Positions 24,316 to 33,646 of a stretch of 64,000 nt of DNA are shown in pieces. The DNA comes from Aquipuribacter hungaricus. GTDB lineage: Bacteria > Actinomycetota > Actinomycetes > Actinomycetales > JBBAYJ01. Positions within the stretch are counted from its first letter, which is position 1; each line of letters begins with the position of its first letter. The notes beneath the pieces were generated by a model, which had not been told where the DNA came from, made no database searches, and saw nothing but the letters and a program-made list of their open reading frames with translations. A program made the position numbers and the translations under genes. The stretch lies in the NCBI RefSeq assembly GCF_042663885.1, contig NZ_JBHSXV010000001.1. The stretch is one strand, 5' to 3'.

Positions 24316-25509
24316 ATGGCACCCCCCCTGGCAGGCCGTGCGGAGAACGCGATCCAGGCGAGGCTGCTGCGCCTGCTGCGCGACGAGGGCTCGCTCTCGC
24401 GCGTGGACATCACCGAGCGCCTCGCGGTGTCCCGGACGACCGTGGCCGCGGAGGTCGTCCGGCTCGTCGAGCTCGGGCTCGTGCGCGACGCCGGACCGGC
24501 CGCCTCGCGGGGCGGGCGGCGCTCGACCATGGTCGACCTGTCGCCGGACCTGCGCTTCGTCGGTGTCGCGGTCGGCGCCACCTCGCTCGAGGTCGCCGTC
24601 ACCGACGCCCGGCTCGAGGTGTGCGACCGCCGCTCCGAGCCGGTCGACGTCCGCCGCGGGCCCGAGGAGGTCCTCGCCCGGGTGCTCCAGCTCACCCGGG
24701 AGCTCATGGACGGCCAGGGCGGCGGCCGCCCGAGCGGCGTCGGTGTGGGCGTGCCGGGCCCGGTCGACTTCCACGCCGGCGTGCCGGTCAGCCCGCCGAT
24801 CATGCCCGGCTGGGACGCCTACCCCGTCCGCGACGCCGTGGTCCGCGAGCTCGGCTGCCCGGTCGTGCTGGACAACGACGTCAACCTCATGGCGCTGGGG
24901 GAGCAGCAGGGCGGGGTGGCCCGGGGCGCCCGGGACTTCCTGTTCGTCAAGATCGGGACCGGCATCGGCTGCGGCATCGTCGTCGAGGGCGACCTGTACC
25001 GCGGGGCCGACGGCTGCGCCGGGGACATCGGGCACATCCGCGTCCGCGAGGACGGCCCGCACTGCGCCTGCGGCGGCAAGGGCTGCCTGGAGGCCGTGTT
25101 CGGGGGTGCGGCCCTGGCCCGGGACGCGCTCGCCGCCGCCCGCTCCGGCCGCTCGCCGGCGCTGGCCGACGTCCTCGCCCGCACCGGCACCGTGACGGCC
25201 GCCGACGTCGGCCGGGCCGCCTCCGCCGGCGACGCCGTGGCGATGGCGATGGTGCAGCAGGGCGGGCGCGACCTCGGCGTCGTGCTGGCCCACCTCGTCT
25301 CGTTCTTCAACCCCCGCCTGCTCGTCATCGGCGGCCGCGTCTCACAGCTCGGGCACGCCCTGCTCGCCGAGGTGCGCGGGGTCGTCTACCGGCGCTCCCT
25401 GCCCCTGGCCACGGGGAACATGCCGGTCGTGCTCAGCGAGCTGGGAGGGCTGGCCGGGATCACCGGGGCCGTCCGCCTGGTGAGCGACCAGGTGTTCAGC
25501 CCGCGGTAG
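24316..25509 (+). CDS. ROK family transcriptional repressor
   Basis: 397 residues. An N-terminal winged helix (NAIQARLLRLLRDEGSLSRVDITERLAVSRTTVAAEV) is fused to a ROK sugar-sensing domain with GVGVPGPVDF, DNDVNLMALGE, KIGTGIGCGIV and the zinc motif HCACGGKGCLE. Such proteins (NagC/XylR type) bind DNA until a sugar or sugar phosphate binds. It lies immediately before, and in the same direction as, the sugar dehydrogenase/ebo operon, whose promoter carries two repeated sites. It is the obvious candidate regulator of that operon. Confidence 0.88.
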   Translation: MAPPLAGRAENAIQARLLRLLRDEGSLSRVDITERLAVSRTTVAAEVVRLVELGLVRDAGPAASRGGRRSTMVDLSPDLRFVGVAVGATSLEVAVTDARLEVCDRRSEPVDVRRGPEEVLARVLQLTRELMDGQGGGRPSGVGVGVPGPVDFHAGVPVSPPIMPGWDAYPVRDAVVRELGCPVVLDNDVNLMALGEQQGGVARGARDFLFVKIGTGIGCGIVVEGDLYRGADGCAGDIGHIRVREDGPHCACGGKGCLEAVFGGAALARDALAAARSGRSPALADVLARTGTVTAADVGRAASAGDAVAMAMVQQGGRDLGVVLAHLVSFFNPRLLVIGGRVSQLGHALLAEVRGVVYRRSLPLATGNMPVVLSELGGLAGITGAVRLVSDQVFSPR

Positions 25510-25602
25510 GCAGAAGTACCCCGCCCCCTCGGAGAAGTCCCCGTCCGGGGCTACAGTCACGTGCCGGGACGAAGCGGTCACCACAGGCCTTTCATCGCCA
25601 GA

Positions 25603-25639
25603 TTGACCACTTTCGCAAGTCCTGTGTAGTTTCGCCAGT
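25603..25639 (+). promoter_or_regulatory. Promoter and twin operator sites of the dehydrogenase-ebo operon
   Basis: The -35 TTGACC (25603-25608) and a -10 within TGTAGTTT (25625-25632) are 16-18 bases apart. Two related sites, ACTTTCGCAAGT (25609-25620) and AGTTTCGCCAGT (25628-25639), lie in the spacer and over the -10, with starts 19 bases apart (about two helical turns). The first is an imperfect palindrome. The placement fits repression by the ROK protein encoded next door. Confidence 0.6.
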
Positions 25640-25675
25640 GTCCTTGACAGTCGACGACGACTCAGGAGTCAACAC

Positions 25676-27847
25676 GTGACAGCAACCCGGACCCACCTAG
25701 GAGCCGCTGCGCTGGTCGCCGGCGCGCTCGTGATCAGCACCATGTCGGTGTCCGCCCCGGCCGGGGCCGCGAGCCCCAGGGTCAAGCCCAAGCCCGCCGC
25801 CGCCGACCTGCCCGTCCCGCCGGACTCGGCGTTCGACAAGGTCACCATCGACCGCACCCCCGGCGAGCCCATCGACCTCGCCGTCCTCCCGGACAACCGC
25901 GTCCTGCACGTCACCCGCTCCGGCGAGGTGCGCCTGCACGACCCCGTCACCGGCATCACGTCGCTCGCCGCGCAGGTGCCCGTGTACCTCCACGACGAGG
26001 AGGGCCTGCAGAGCATCGCGGTCGACGAGGACTTCGAGGAGAACGGGTGGGTGTACATGTACTACTCGCCCCTGCTCGACACCCCGTCGGACAACCCGGC
26101 CACCCCCGGCAACGAGGGCGACGCCCCCGAGAACGGCACCGCCGCCGACTTCGAGCCCTTCGAGGGCTACCTGCAGCTGTCCCGCTTCCAGATGGTCGGC
26201 GACACCATCGACCTGACCACGGAGGAGGAGATCCTCCAGGTCCCCACCACGCGCGGGATCTGCTGCCACGTGGGCGGCGACGTCGTCTTCGACTCCGAGG
26301 GCAACCTCTACCTGTCGACCGGTGACGACTCCAACCCGTTCCAGTCGCAGGGGTACATCCCGATCGACGAGCGGCCCGAGCGCAACCCGGCCTTCGACGC
26401 CCAGCGCACGTCCGCCAACACCAACGACCTGCGCGGCAAGATCCTGCGCATCACGCCCTCCGAGGGCGGCGGCTACACGATCCCCGAGGGCAACCTCTTC
26501 GCCCCGGGCACCGAGCTGACCAAGCCCGAGATCTACGTCATGGGCCTGCGCAACCCGTTCCGCATCGAGCTCGACCGCGAGACGGACCGCCTGTTCATCG
26601 GCGACTACAGCCCCGACGCGCGCAACCCCGACCCGGCCCGCGGTCCCGCCGGCATCGGTCGCTGGATGTCCGTCGAGGACCCCGCCAACTACGGCTGGCC
26701 GTACTGCTACAGCCCGACCATCGGCTACGTGGACTACGACTTCGCCACCGGCACCTCCGGCGAGCCGTTCGACTGCGGCAACCCCGTCAACGAGTCCCCG
26801 AACAACACCGGCCTCGTCGACCTGCCCGAGATCACCGAGCCCGAGGTCAAGTACGAGTTCGCCCTCAGCCCGGAGTTCCCCGAGCTCGAGACCGGCGGCA
26901 TCGGCCCGATGGCCGGCCCCGTCTACCACGGCGACATCGCCAAGGGCCGCGCCGCGACCCAGGGCCGTCCCTCCGTCGCCTGGCCCGCCTCGTTCGCGGA
27001 CAAGCCGTTCTTCTACGAGTGGACCCGCGACTACACGAAGATGTTCACCCTCGACGCCGCGGGCGACGAGGTCACCGAGATCGACAACGTCCTCGACAGC
27101 CTCGTCATGGACAACCCGATCGACATGGAGTTCGGCCCCGACGGCGCGCTCTACGTCCTGGAGTACGGCGACGGCTACTTCGCCCAGAACCCCGACGCGC
27201 AGCTCTCGCGCTTCGACTACGTGGGCCACGGCGCCCGGGCCAACCACAGCCCGGTCCCCTCGCTGGTGACGGACACCACCACCGGTGACTCGCCGCTGAC
27301 CGTCGCCTTCGACGCCAGCGCGACCACCGACCCCGACGGCGACCGCCTGCGCTACGCGTGGGACTTCGACTCCGACGGCACGGTGGACTCCACGGAGGTC
27401 TCCCCGACCTTCACCTACGCCACCGACGGCCGCTACCGCGCCACCCTCAAGGTCACCGACGTCGGCGGCCGTGACCGTGGCCGCTCGGCCTCGTCCTACG
27501 TCGACATCGCCGTGGGCGGCCAGGCGCCGGTCGTCACGTTCGTCACCCCGGCCGACGGCCAGGCCTTCTCCTTCGGTGACTCCGTCACCTACCAGGTCAC
27601 CGTCACCGACGACGAGCCGGTCGACTGCAACCGGCTCCAGGTCTACTACGTCGTGGGCCACGACCAGCACGGGCACCCGATCAGCTCCACCTCGGGCTGC
27701 ACCGGCACCATCACCACCTCGCTGCCCGAGGGCCACGAGCCCGACGAGGTGAGCGCGGTCTTCGTCGCCAGCTACACCGACGCGGGCGCCGAGGGCATCC
27801 CCGCCCAGACCGGCACCGCCCAGGTCCGACTGGTCCCGGCGCCGTGA
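25676..27847 (+). CDS. Secreted PQQ-type sugar dehydrogenase (GSDH family) with PKD domain
   Basis: 723 residues. The signal peptide is residues 1-33 (GALVISTMSVSAPAGAAS). A six-bladed propeller of the glucose/sorbosone dehydrogenase family spans about 45-510 (LPDNRVLHVTRSGEVRL, LYLSTGDDSNPF, GLRNPFRIELD, YGWPYCY, EFGPDGALYVLEYG). A PKD domain follows (~520-615; FDASATTDPDGDRLRYAWDFDSDG), then a Cys-containing Ig-like domain to the end. It would oxidise sugars or polyols outside the cell using PQQ. PQQ synthesis genes are not in the window. The GTG has CAGGAG upstream, and its stop overlaps the next start: first gene of the ebo operon. Confidence 0.87.
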   Translation: MTATRTHLGAAALVAGALVISTMSVSAPAGAASPRVKPKPAAADLPVPPDSAFDKVTIDRTPGEPIDLAVLPDNRVLHVTRSGEVRLHDPVTGITSLAAQVPVYLHDEEGLQSIAVDEDFEENGWVYMYYSPLLDTPSDNPATPGNEGDAPENGTAADFEPFEGYLQLSRFQMVGDTIDLTTEEEILQVPTTRGICCHVGGDVVFDSEGNLYLSTGDDSNPFQSQGYIPIDERPERNPAFDAQRTSANTNDLRGKILRITPSEGGGYTIPEGNLFAPGTELTKPEIYVMGLRNPFRIELDRETDRLFIGDYSPDARNPDPARGPAGIGRWMSVEDPANYGWPYCYSPTIGYVDYDFATGTSGEPFDCGNPVNESPNNTGLVDLPEITEPEVKYEFALSPEFPELETGGIGPMAGPVYHGDIAKGRAATQGRPSVAWPASFADKPFFYEWTRDYTKMFTLDAAGDEVTEIDNVLDSLVMDNPIDMEFGPDGALYVLEYGDGYFAQNPDAQLSRFDYVGHGARANHSPVPSLVTDTTTGDSPLTVAFDASATTDPDGDRLRYAWDFDSDGTVDSTEVSPTFTYATDGRYRATLKVTDVGGRDRGRSASSYVDIAVGGQAPVVTFVTPADGQAFSFGDSVTYQVTVTDDEPVDCNRLQVYYVVGHDQHGHPISSTSGCTGTITTSLPEGHEPDEVSAVFVASYTDAGAEGIPAQTGTAQVRLVPAP

Positions 27848-29013
27848 GCGGGAGCGTCCCCACGGCCGCCGGCGCACGGACCGGGGTGTGGTTCCTCGGC
27901 GCCCGCGGGTCCGTCGCCACCACGGCGGCCGTGGGGGCGCTCGCCCTCGCCGACGACCTGGTCGCACCGACCGGGCTCGTCACCTCCCTCCCCGGGCTGG
28001 CCGACGCCGGCCTGCCCGGGGTGGGGGACCTCGTCCTCGGCGGCCACGACGTCACCGCGACGCCGCTGGCCAAGCGGGCCGAGCAGCTCGCTGACGGCGG
28101 GGTCTTCCCGCGGGCCCTGGTCCGTGCGGTCACCCCCGGCCTGGAGCAGGTCGACGGCCGGCTCCGGCAGGTCGTCGCCCACTCCGGGGAGTCCCAGCGC
28201 GGCTGCGCCGCCCGCATCGAGGCCGACCTCCACGCCTTCCGCGAGGACAACGGCCTGGACCGGGTCGTCGTGGTCGACCTGCTGCCCACGCGGCCGCTCC
28301 CCGCGCCGCACCCGGGCCTGGACGACCTCGACGCGCTCGAGGTCGCGCTCGACGGGCCGGACGAGGTCCTGCCCGCCAGCTCGCTGTACTCCTACGCCGC
28401 CTTCCGCGCCGGCTGCCCGGTCGTGGAGTTCACGCCCGGGCCGGGCCCGCGGCTGCCCGCCCTGCAGCAGCTCGCCGAGCAGCAGGGCCTGCCCTGGGCC
28501 GGCAGCGACGGCAAGACCGGCGAGACCCTGGTCAAGGCCGCGCTCGCCCCGATGTTCGCCGCCCGCGCCCTGCGGGTGACCTCGTGGGCCGCCATGAACA
28601 TCCTCGGCGGCGGCGACGGGGCGGCGCTCGCCGACCCCGGCGCCATGGCCAACAAGGCCCAGAGCAAGGGCCGCGTCCTGCCGGAGATCCTCGGCTACGA
28701 CCCCGAGGCCCCGGTCGTCATCCAGAACGTCGCCGACATGGGCGACTGGAAGACCGCGTGGGACAACATCGCGTTCGAGGGCTTCCTCGGCACACGGATG
28801 ACCATGCAGTTCACGTGGCAGGGCTGCGACTCCACCCTCGCGGCACCGCTCGTCCTCGACCTCGCCCGCCTCCTGGCCGCCGCCCACGCGGCCGGCCGCA
28901 CCGGGCCGCAGCCGGCGCTCGGCTTCTTCTTCAAGGACCCGGTCGGCACCGGCGATCACCGGGTCAGCGCGCAGCTGGACGCCCTGCTGGAGTGGGCGGG
29001 CGGGCTGCGGTGA
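27844..29013 (+). CDS. Inositol-3-phosphate synthase-like protein
   Basis: 389 residues. NAD-dependent sugar-phosphate cyclase family: Rossmann start GVWFLGARGSVATTAAVG, GSDGKTGETLVKAALAPMF, AMNILGGGDGAAL and NKAQSKGRVLPEILG match the myo-inositol-1-phosphate synthase signatures. The expected reaction is glucose-6-phosphate to inositol-3-phosphate, but this belongs to the divergent branch found in ebo-type loci (S. coelicolor SCO3243-like, from memory), and the substrate may be another sugar phosphate. It is coupled on both sides by GTGA overlaps. It occupies a place where an EboD cyclase might be expected. Confidence 0.8.
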   Translation: MSGSVPTAAGARTGVWFLGARGSVATTAAVGALALADDLVAPTGLVTSLPGLADAGLPGVGDLVLGGHDVTATPLAKRAEQLADGGVFPRALVRAVTPGLEQVDGRLRQVVAHSGESQRGCAARIEADLHAFREDNGLDRVVVVDLLPTRPLPAPHPGLDDLDALEVALDGPDEVLPASSLYSYAAFRAGCPVVEFTPGPGPRLPALQQLAEQQGLPWAGSDGKTGETLVKAALAPMFAARALRVTSWAAMNILGGGDGAALADPGAMANKAQSKGRVLPEILGYDPEAPVVIQNVADMGDWKTAWDNIAFEGFLGTRMTMQFTWQGCDSTLAAPLVLDLARLLAAAHAAGRTGPQPALGFFFKDPVGTGDHRVSAQLDALLEWAGGLR

Positions 29014-29915
29014 CGCGCATGGCCGACCTGGTCGAGCTGGTGCGCGCACCGGCCGCCCTGACGGTCCCCGGCGACGTCCTCGCCGGGGGCAGCAGCGCCG
29101 GCTGGCCCGCGGGCCGGCGGACGTGGCTGCTGCCCGTCGCGTCCACCGCCCTGTACTGGGGCGGGATGGCGCTCAACGACTTCTCCGACCGCGCGGTCGA
29201 CGCGGTCGAGCGGCCCGAGCGGCCCGTGCCGTCCGGCCGGGTCAGCGCCGGGCGGGCCCTCGCGGTCGCCGGCGGCCTCACTGCGGCCGGCCTCGCCGTC
29301 GCCGCGGCGGGCGGCGGCCTGCGGGTCGCGGCGCCGCTCGCGGCCAGCGCCTGGGCCTACGACCTGCTGCTCAAGGACACCCCCGCCGGGCCGTTCGCCA
29401 TGGCCGCCGCCCGCGGCCTGGACGTCGCCCTCGGCGCGTCCGGCCGCCCCGGCGCCGCGCTCGTCCCCGCCGCCGCCGTCGCCCTGCACACCGTCGGCGT
29501 CACCGTGCTCAGCCGCGGCGAGGTGCACGGCGCCCCGCGCTCGTCGGCAGGCCTGGCGCTGGCCGCCACCTCGGTCGCGGCGCTCGCCGCCGCCGTCCCG
29601 CGCGGCTGGCTCGTGCGGCCCGCCGCCCCCGTCCTCACCGGCGCCCCCGCCGGGCCGCCGGCCCGGGTGCTGCCCGGCCTGGTCGCCGCCGGGCTCGGCG
29701 CCGCGTACGCCCTCACCGTCGGCCGCGCCCAGGCGGCGGCCTACCGCTCGCCCGACGCGGGCACCGTCCGCCGGGCCACCGGCTCCGGGGTCCGGGGCGT
29801 CATCCCGCTGCAGGGTGCGCTCACCGCGGGCGCCGGCTCGCCGCTGGCCGGCCTCGGCCTCGTGCTGGCCGCCCCGCTGGCGCGCGCCGCGTCCCGCGTG
29901 GTGTCGCCGACGTGA
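29010..29915 (+). CDS. eboC: UbiA-type prenyltransferase (EboC / SCO3242 family)
   Basis: 301 residues, membrane-embedded with about eight helices. The first Asp-rich motif is ALNDFSDRAVDAVERPERPVP (NDxxDxxxD), binding Mg-prenyl diphosphate. The second loop region, YDLLLKDTPAGPFAMAAARGLDVALG, is followed by weaker Asp content than in classic UbiA. It should transfer an isoprenoid to a soluble acceptor at the membrane; the acceptor is unknown, and the neighbouring cyclitol-type product is an inference. The GTG at 29010 overlaps the previous stop; ATG 29019 is an alternative. Confidence 0.8.
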   Translation: MTRMADLVELVRAPAALTVPGDVLAGGSSAGWPAGRRTWLLPVASTALYWGGMALNDFSDRAVDAVERPERPVPSGRVSAGRALAVAGGLTAAGLAVAAAGGGLRVAAPLAASAWAYDLLLKDTPAGPFAMAAARGLDVALGASGRPGAALVPAAAVALHTVGVTVLSRGEVHGAPRSSAGLALAATSVAALAAAVPRGWLVRPAAPVLTGAPAGPPARVLPGLVAAGLGAAYALTVGRAQAAAYRSPDAGTVRRATGSGVRGVIPLQGALTAGAGSPLAGLGLVLAAPLARAASRVVSPT

Positions 29916-30907
29916 CCGCCACCCCCGCGCCGGGCGCCGGCGCCCCGGGCACGGACAGCCAGGGCGCCCCCGCCCGGCCCGCCCGGCCGGTGCGCCTCGG
30001 CTACGGCACCAACGGCCTGGCCGACCACCGCGTCGACGACGCCCTCGCCATGCTCGCCGACCTGGGGTACGACGGCGTCGCCCTCACCCTCGACGTCCGG
30101 CACCTCGACCCGTTCGCCGACGACGTCCACGCCGCCACGCAGGCGGTCGCCCGCCGGCTGGACCGGCTCGGGCTCGGCGTCGTCGTCGAGACCGGCGCCC
30201 GGTACCTGCTTGACCCGCGCCTGAAGCACGAGCCCACCCTGGTGTCCGCGCAGGGCGTCGAGCGCCGCGTGGACCTGCTGCAGCGGGCGGTCCGGATCGC
30301 CGCCGACCTCGGTGCGGACGCCGTGTCGTGCTGGTCGGGCGTGCTCGCCCCCGGCCTCGACCCCGACGCCGCCCGCCGGCAGGTCGCCGACGCCCTCGCG
30401 CAGGTCCTGGAAGAGGCCGACCGCCTCGACGTGCCGCTGGCCGTGGAGCCCGAGCCCGGCCACCTCGTCGAGCGCCTGGACGACGTCCTCGACCTGCGGC
30501 GCGTCCTCGGGCAGCCCGAGCGGCTGCGCGTCACCCTCGACCTCGGGCACTGCGTGTGCGTGGAGGACGAGCCGGTCGCCGACGTCGTCCGCCGTGCCGG
30601 CGACCTGCTCGTCGACGTCCAGGTCGACGACATGGTCCGCGGCGTCCACGAGCACCTGCCGCTCGGCGAGGGCGCCCTCGACCTCCGCTCGGCGCTCGCC
30701 GCCCTCGTCGAGACCGGGTTCACGGGCCTCGCCGCGGTCGAGCTGCCGCGCCACTCCCACGCCGGGCCGGACATGGCGGCCCGCTCGATCGCCTCGCTGG
30801 AGGAGGCGCTCGCCGCGCTGCCCGCCGCCGGTGCCCCCGGCACGGACGGCGCTGCGGACCGGGCCGTCGACCTGTCCGGCCGCGAGCGCACGGGGGCGGT
30901 CGTGTGA
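29912..30907 (+). CDS. Sugar phosphate isomerase/epimerase (xylose isomerase-like TIM barrel)
   Basis: 331 residues. After a Pro/Ala leader (1-25), an AP_endonuc_2-type TIM barrel reads LGYGTNGLADHRVDDALAMLADLGYDGVALTLD, with predicted metal ligands in AVEPEPGH (Glu), TLDLGH (Asp, His), VQVDDM and AAVELPRHSH. Such enzymes isomerise or epimerise sugars and inositol derivatives (IolE/IolI relatives). Position next to the inositol-phosphate synthase suggests action on its product or substrate. Starts and stops overlap neighbours by four bases. Confidence 0.8.
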   Translation: MTATPAPGAGAPGTDSQGAPARPARPVRLGYGTNGLADHRVDDALAMLADLGYDGVALTLDVRHLDPFADDVHAATQAVARRLDRLGLGVVVETGARYLLDPRLKHEPTLVSAQGVERRVDLLQRAVRIAADLGADAVSCWSGVLAPGLDPDAARRQVADALAQVLEEADRLDVPLAVEPEPGHLVERLDDVLDLRRVLGQPERLRVTLDLGHCVCVEDEPVADVVRRAGDLLVDVQVDDMVRGVHEHLPLGEGALDLRSALAALVETGFTGLAAVELPRHSHAGPDMAARSIASLEEALAALPAAGAPGTDGAADRAVDLSGRERTGAVV

Positions 30908-31620
30908 GCACCGGCACCGTGAGGACCGCCGAGGACCTCGCCGCCCAGGTCGCCGACCGCCCGTCGGCCGCGGCCACCGTGTTCCCCGCGGTCGCCCGCC
31001 TGCTCGGTACCCGTGAGCCCGTCGCGGTCGACGCCGCCCGCGGCCGCGTCCTCGACGCCCTCGCCGGCGCCCTCGACCCCGCGGCGCTGGCCACCGAGGT
31101 CGAGCAGCTGTACCGCTACGGCGACGCCGACGAGAAGCGCGCCGTCCTGCTGGCGCTGCACCGGCTCCCGCTGCCCGCCGCGAGCACCCTGCCCCTGCTG
31201 CTCGACGCGCTGCGCACCAACGACGGCCGCCTGGTCGCCGCCGCCGTGGGCCCGGCCGGGCACGACGCGCTGCCCGACGAGGCCTGGCGCCACGCCGTCC
31301 TCAAGTGCCTCTTCACCGGCGTCCCCCTGGCCGCCGTCGCCGGCCTCGACGACCGCGCCGACGCCGAGACCGCCCGCATGGTCGCCGCCCTGGTGACCGA
31401 GCGCGTGACCGCCGGCCGCGACGTCCCCGACGACGCCTGGCTCGTGCTGCGCCGTTTCCCCGACGCGGTCGCGGCGTCGGGCCTGGAGGAGCTGCTCGCC
31501 TCGCCCCACGAGGACCGGCGCGAGGCCGCCCGGCGCGCCCTCGCCGCCCGCGACGCCGCCCCCGCCCCGACCGGCACCCCTGGCACCGATCCCGCTGCAG
31601 ACCCCGACGGAGGCACCTGA
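30904..31620 (+). CDS. eboA: EboA domain protein
   Basis: 238 residues. EboA signature: helical repeats with LYRYGDADEKRAVLLALHRLPL, RTNDGRLVAAAVGP and the conserved WRHAVLKCLFTGVPLAAVAGLDDRAD. No catalytic motif is obvious; the fold suggests an adaptor. In Nostoc punctiforme the ebo cluster is needed to bring scytonemin precursors to the periplasm, but the role of EboA itself is not defined. The C-terminal 20 residues are a Pro/Thr-rich tail. Two bases separate it from eboB. Confidence 0.85.
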   Translation: MSTGTVRTAEDLAAQVADRPSAAATVFPAVARLLGTREPVAVDAARGRVLDALAGALDPAALATEVEQLYRYGDADEKRAVLLALHRLPLPAASTLPLLLDALRTNDGRLVAAAVGPAGHDALPDEAWRHAVLKCLFTGVPLAAVAGLDDRADAETARMVAALVTERVTAGRDVPDDAWLVLRRFPDAVAASGLEELLASPHEDRREAARRALAARDAAPAPTGTPGTDPAADPDGGT

Positions 31621-31622
31621 CC

Positions 31623-32480
31623 GTGCGCGTCCTCGACCCCCACATCCACATGACCTCCCGCACCACCACCGACTACGAGCAGATGTACGCCGCGGGCGTC
31701 CGCGCCGTCGTCGAGCCGGCGTTCTGGCTCGGCCAGCCCCGCACCGGCGTGAGCTCCTTCACCGACTACTTCGACTCCCTGCTCGGCTGGGAGCGGTTCC
31801 GCGCGGCCCAGCACGGCATCGCCCACTCCTGCACGCTCGCGCTCAACCCCAAGGAGGCCAACGACCCGCGGCTGGCCGGGGTGCTCGACGTGCTGCCCCG
31901 CTACCTGGCCAAGGACGGCGTGGTCGCGGTCGGCGAGGTCGGCTTCGACTCCATGACGTCGGAGGAGGAGCACGCCTTCCGCATCCAGCTGGAGATGGCC
32001 GGCGAGCAGGGGCTCCCCGTCATGGTCCACACCCCGCACCGCGACAAGGCCGCCGGCACCCGGCGCACGCTCGAGCTGGTCGCGGCCTCGGGCCTGCCCG
32101 CCGGTCACGTCCTCGTCGACCACTGCAACGAGACCACGGTCGGCATGGTCGACGACGCCGGCGCCTGGGCGGGCTTCTCGATCTACCCCGACACCAAGAT
32201 GGACCCCCACCGCATGGTGCGGATCCTCCAGGAGCGGGGCCTGGACCGCGTGCTCGTCAACTCCGCCGCCGACTGGGGCAAGAGCGACCCGCTGCTCACC
32301 GTCCGCACCGGCGAGGCCATGCTCGCGGCCGGCTTCGGCGACGACGACGTCGACCGGGTGCTGTGGCGCAACCCGGTCGAGTTCTACGGCCAGTCCGGCC
32401 GCCTCGTCCTCGACGTGCCGCCGGTCGACGCGGGCGCGACCTTCGAGGGCAGCTCGCTGCTGCGGGGGCCGCGCGCATGA
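31623..32480 (+). CDS. eboB: EboB, TatD-family metal hydrolase
   Basis: 285 residues. Amidohydrolase-type TIM barrel with metal ligands visible in order: DPHIHM (HxH), AVGEVGFD (Glu), VHTPH (His), VDHCNE (His) and the late Asp in NSAADWGKSD. This complete set supports metal-dependent hydrolysis, but the substrate in ebo clusters is unknown and need not be DNA as for TatD. The GTG start is two bases past the eboA stop, and its stop overlaps eboE (ATGA). Confidence 0.85.
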   Translation: MRVLDPHIHMTSRTTTDYEQMYAAGVRAVVEPAFWLGQPRTGVSSFTDYFDSLLGWERFRAAQHGIAHSCTLALNPKEANDPRLAGVLDVLPRYLAKDGVVAVGEVGFDSMTSEEEHAFRIQLEMAGEQGLPVMVHTPHRDKAAGTRRTLELVAASGLPAGHVLVDHCNETTVGMVDDAGAWAGFSIYPDTKMDPHRMVRILQERGLDRVLVNSAADWGKSDPLLTVRTGEAMLAAGFGDDDVDRVLWRNPVEFYGQSGRLVLDVPPVDAGATFEGSSLLRGPRA

Positions 32481-33646
32481 GGTTCACCCACCGCGACGGC
32501 ACGACCGTCCACCTGGCCCACTGCAGCAACGTCCACCCCGCCGAGGACCTCGACGAGGTCCTCGCGCAGGTCGACGCCGTCGGCCACGGGCTGCGCCGCC
32601 GGCTCGACGTGCCCACCGTGGGCATCGGGCTGTGGCTGCCCGCCGCCCTGGCCGCCCGGCTCGTCGCCGAGCCCGCCTCGCTGGAGCGGCTGCGCCGCGG
32701 GCTGCAGCGTGCCGGGGTCGAGGTCGTCACCGTCAACGCGTTCCCCTGGGGCGGCTTCCACGCCCCGGTCGTCAAGAAGGCGGTGTACCGGCCGGACTGG
32801 ACCACCCGCGACCGGCTCGACTACACCCTCGACTGCGCGACGGTGCTGGCCCGGCTCATGCCGGACGACGCCGTGCGCGGCAGCATCTCCACCCTGCCGC
32901 TGGGCTGGCGGACGCCGTGGCTGTCGGACCGGCAGGCCACCGCGGAGACCCTGCTCGCACGCCTGGAGGACGGCCTGGCCAAGGTGTCCGCCGACGCGGG
33001 CCGCGCGGTCCGGGTCGGCTTCGAGCCCGAGCCGGGCTGCATCGTCGAGACCACCGAGGACGCCGCCGAGCGCGTCGCGCCCGCCGCGGGCGAGCACGTC
33101 GGGGTCTGCCTGGACACCTGCCACCTCGCCGTCGCCTTCGAGGACCCGCACGAGGCGCTGGCCCGCCTCGGCGCGGCCGACCTGCCGGTCGTCAAGGCGC
33201 AGCTCGCCGCGGCCCTGCACGCCGAGGACCCGGCCGACCCCGCCACCCGCGCCGCCCTCGAGCCGTTCGTCGAGCAGCGGTTCCTCCACCAGGTCCGCAG
33301 CCACGTCGGCGGCCGGCTCGTCGGCAAGGACGACCTGGACGAGGCGCTGGCCGGCGCCCGCCCGCTGTCCACCGACGAGGCCTGGCGGGTCCACGTCCAC
33401 GTCCCGCTCCACGCCGACCCCGCCCCGCCGCTGCGCAGCACCCGCGCGGAGCTGCGCGGCACCGTCGACGCCCTGCTCGGGGGCGACCGCGCCCTCACCG
33501 ACCACCTGGAGGTCGAGACGTACACCTGGTCCGTGCTGCCCGACGGCATCCGCCCCGACGGTCCCGAGGGGGTGCTCGACGGCATCGCCGCCGAGCTCGC
33601 CTGGGCCCGCGCGGAGCTCCTCGACGCGGGGCTGGTGGCCGCATGA
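32477..33646 (+). CDS. eboE: EboE, metabolite traffic protein (TIM barrel)
   Basis: 389 residues. Xylose isomerase-like barrel with EboE signatures: HLAHCSNVHPAEDLDEVL, VNAFPWGGFHAPVVKKAVY, PDWTTRDRLDYTLDCA, VGFEPEPGCIVE, CLDTCHLAVAFEDP and VHVHVPLH. Several His/Glu/Asp positions suit a divalent metal site. Its reaction is not known. ATGA overlaps on both sides place it tightly between eboB and eboF. Confidence 0.87.
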   Translation: MRFTHRDGTTVHLAHCSNVHPAEDLDEVLAQVDAVGHGLRRRLDVPTVGIGLWLPAALAARLVAEPASLERLRRGLQRAGVEVVTVNAFPWGGFHAPVVKKAVYRPDWTTRDRLDYTLDCATVLARLMPDDAVRGSISTLPLGWRTPWLSDRQATAETLLARLEDGLAKVSADAGRAVRVGFEPEPGCIVETTEDAAERVAPAAGEHVGVCLDTCHLAVAFEDPHEALARLGAADLPVVKAQLAAALHAEDPADPATRAALEPFVEQRFLHQVRSHVGGRLVGKDDLDEALAGARPLSTDEAWRVHVHVPLHADPAPPLRSTRAELRGTVDALLGGDRALTDHLEVETYTWSVLPDGIRPDGPEGVLDGIAAELAWARAELLDAGLVAA

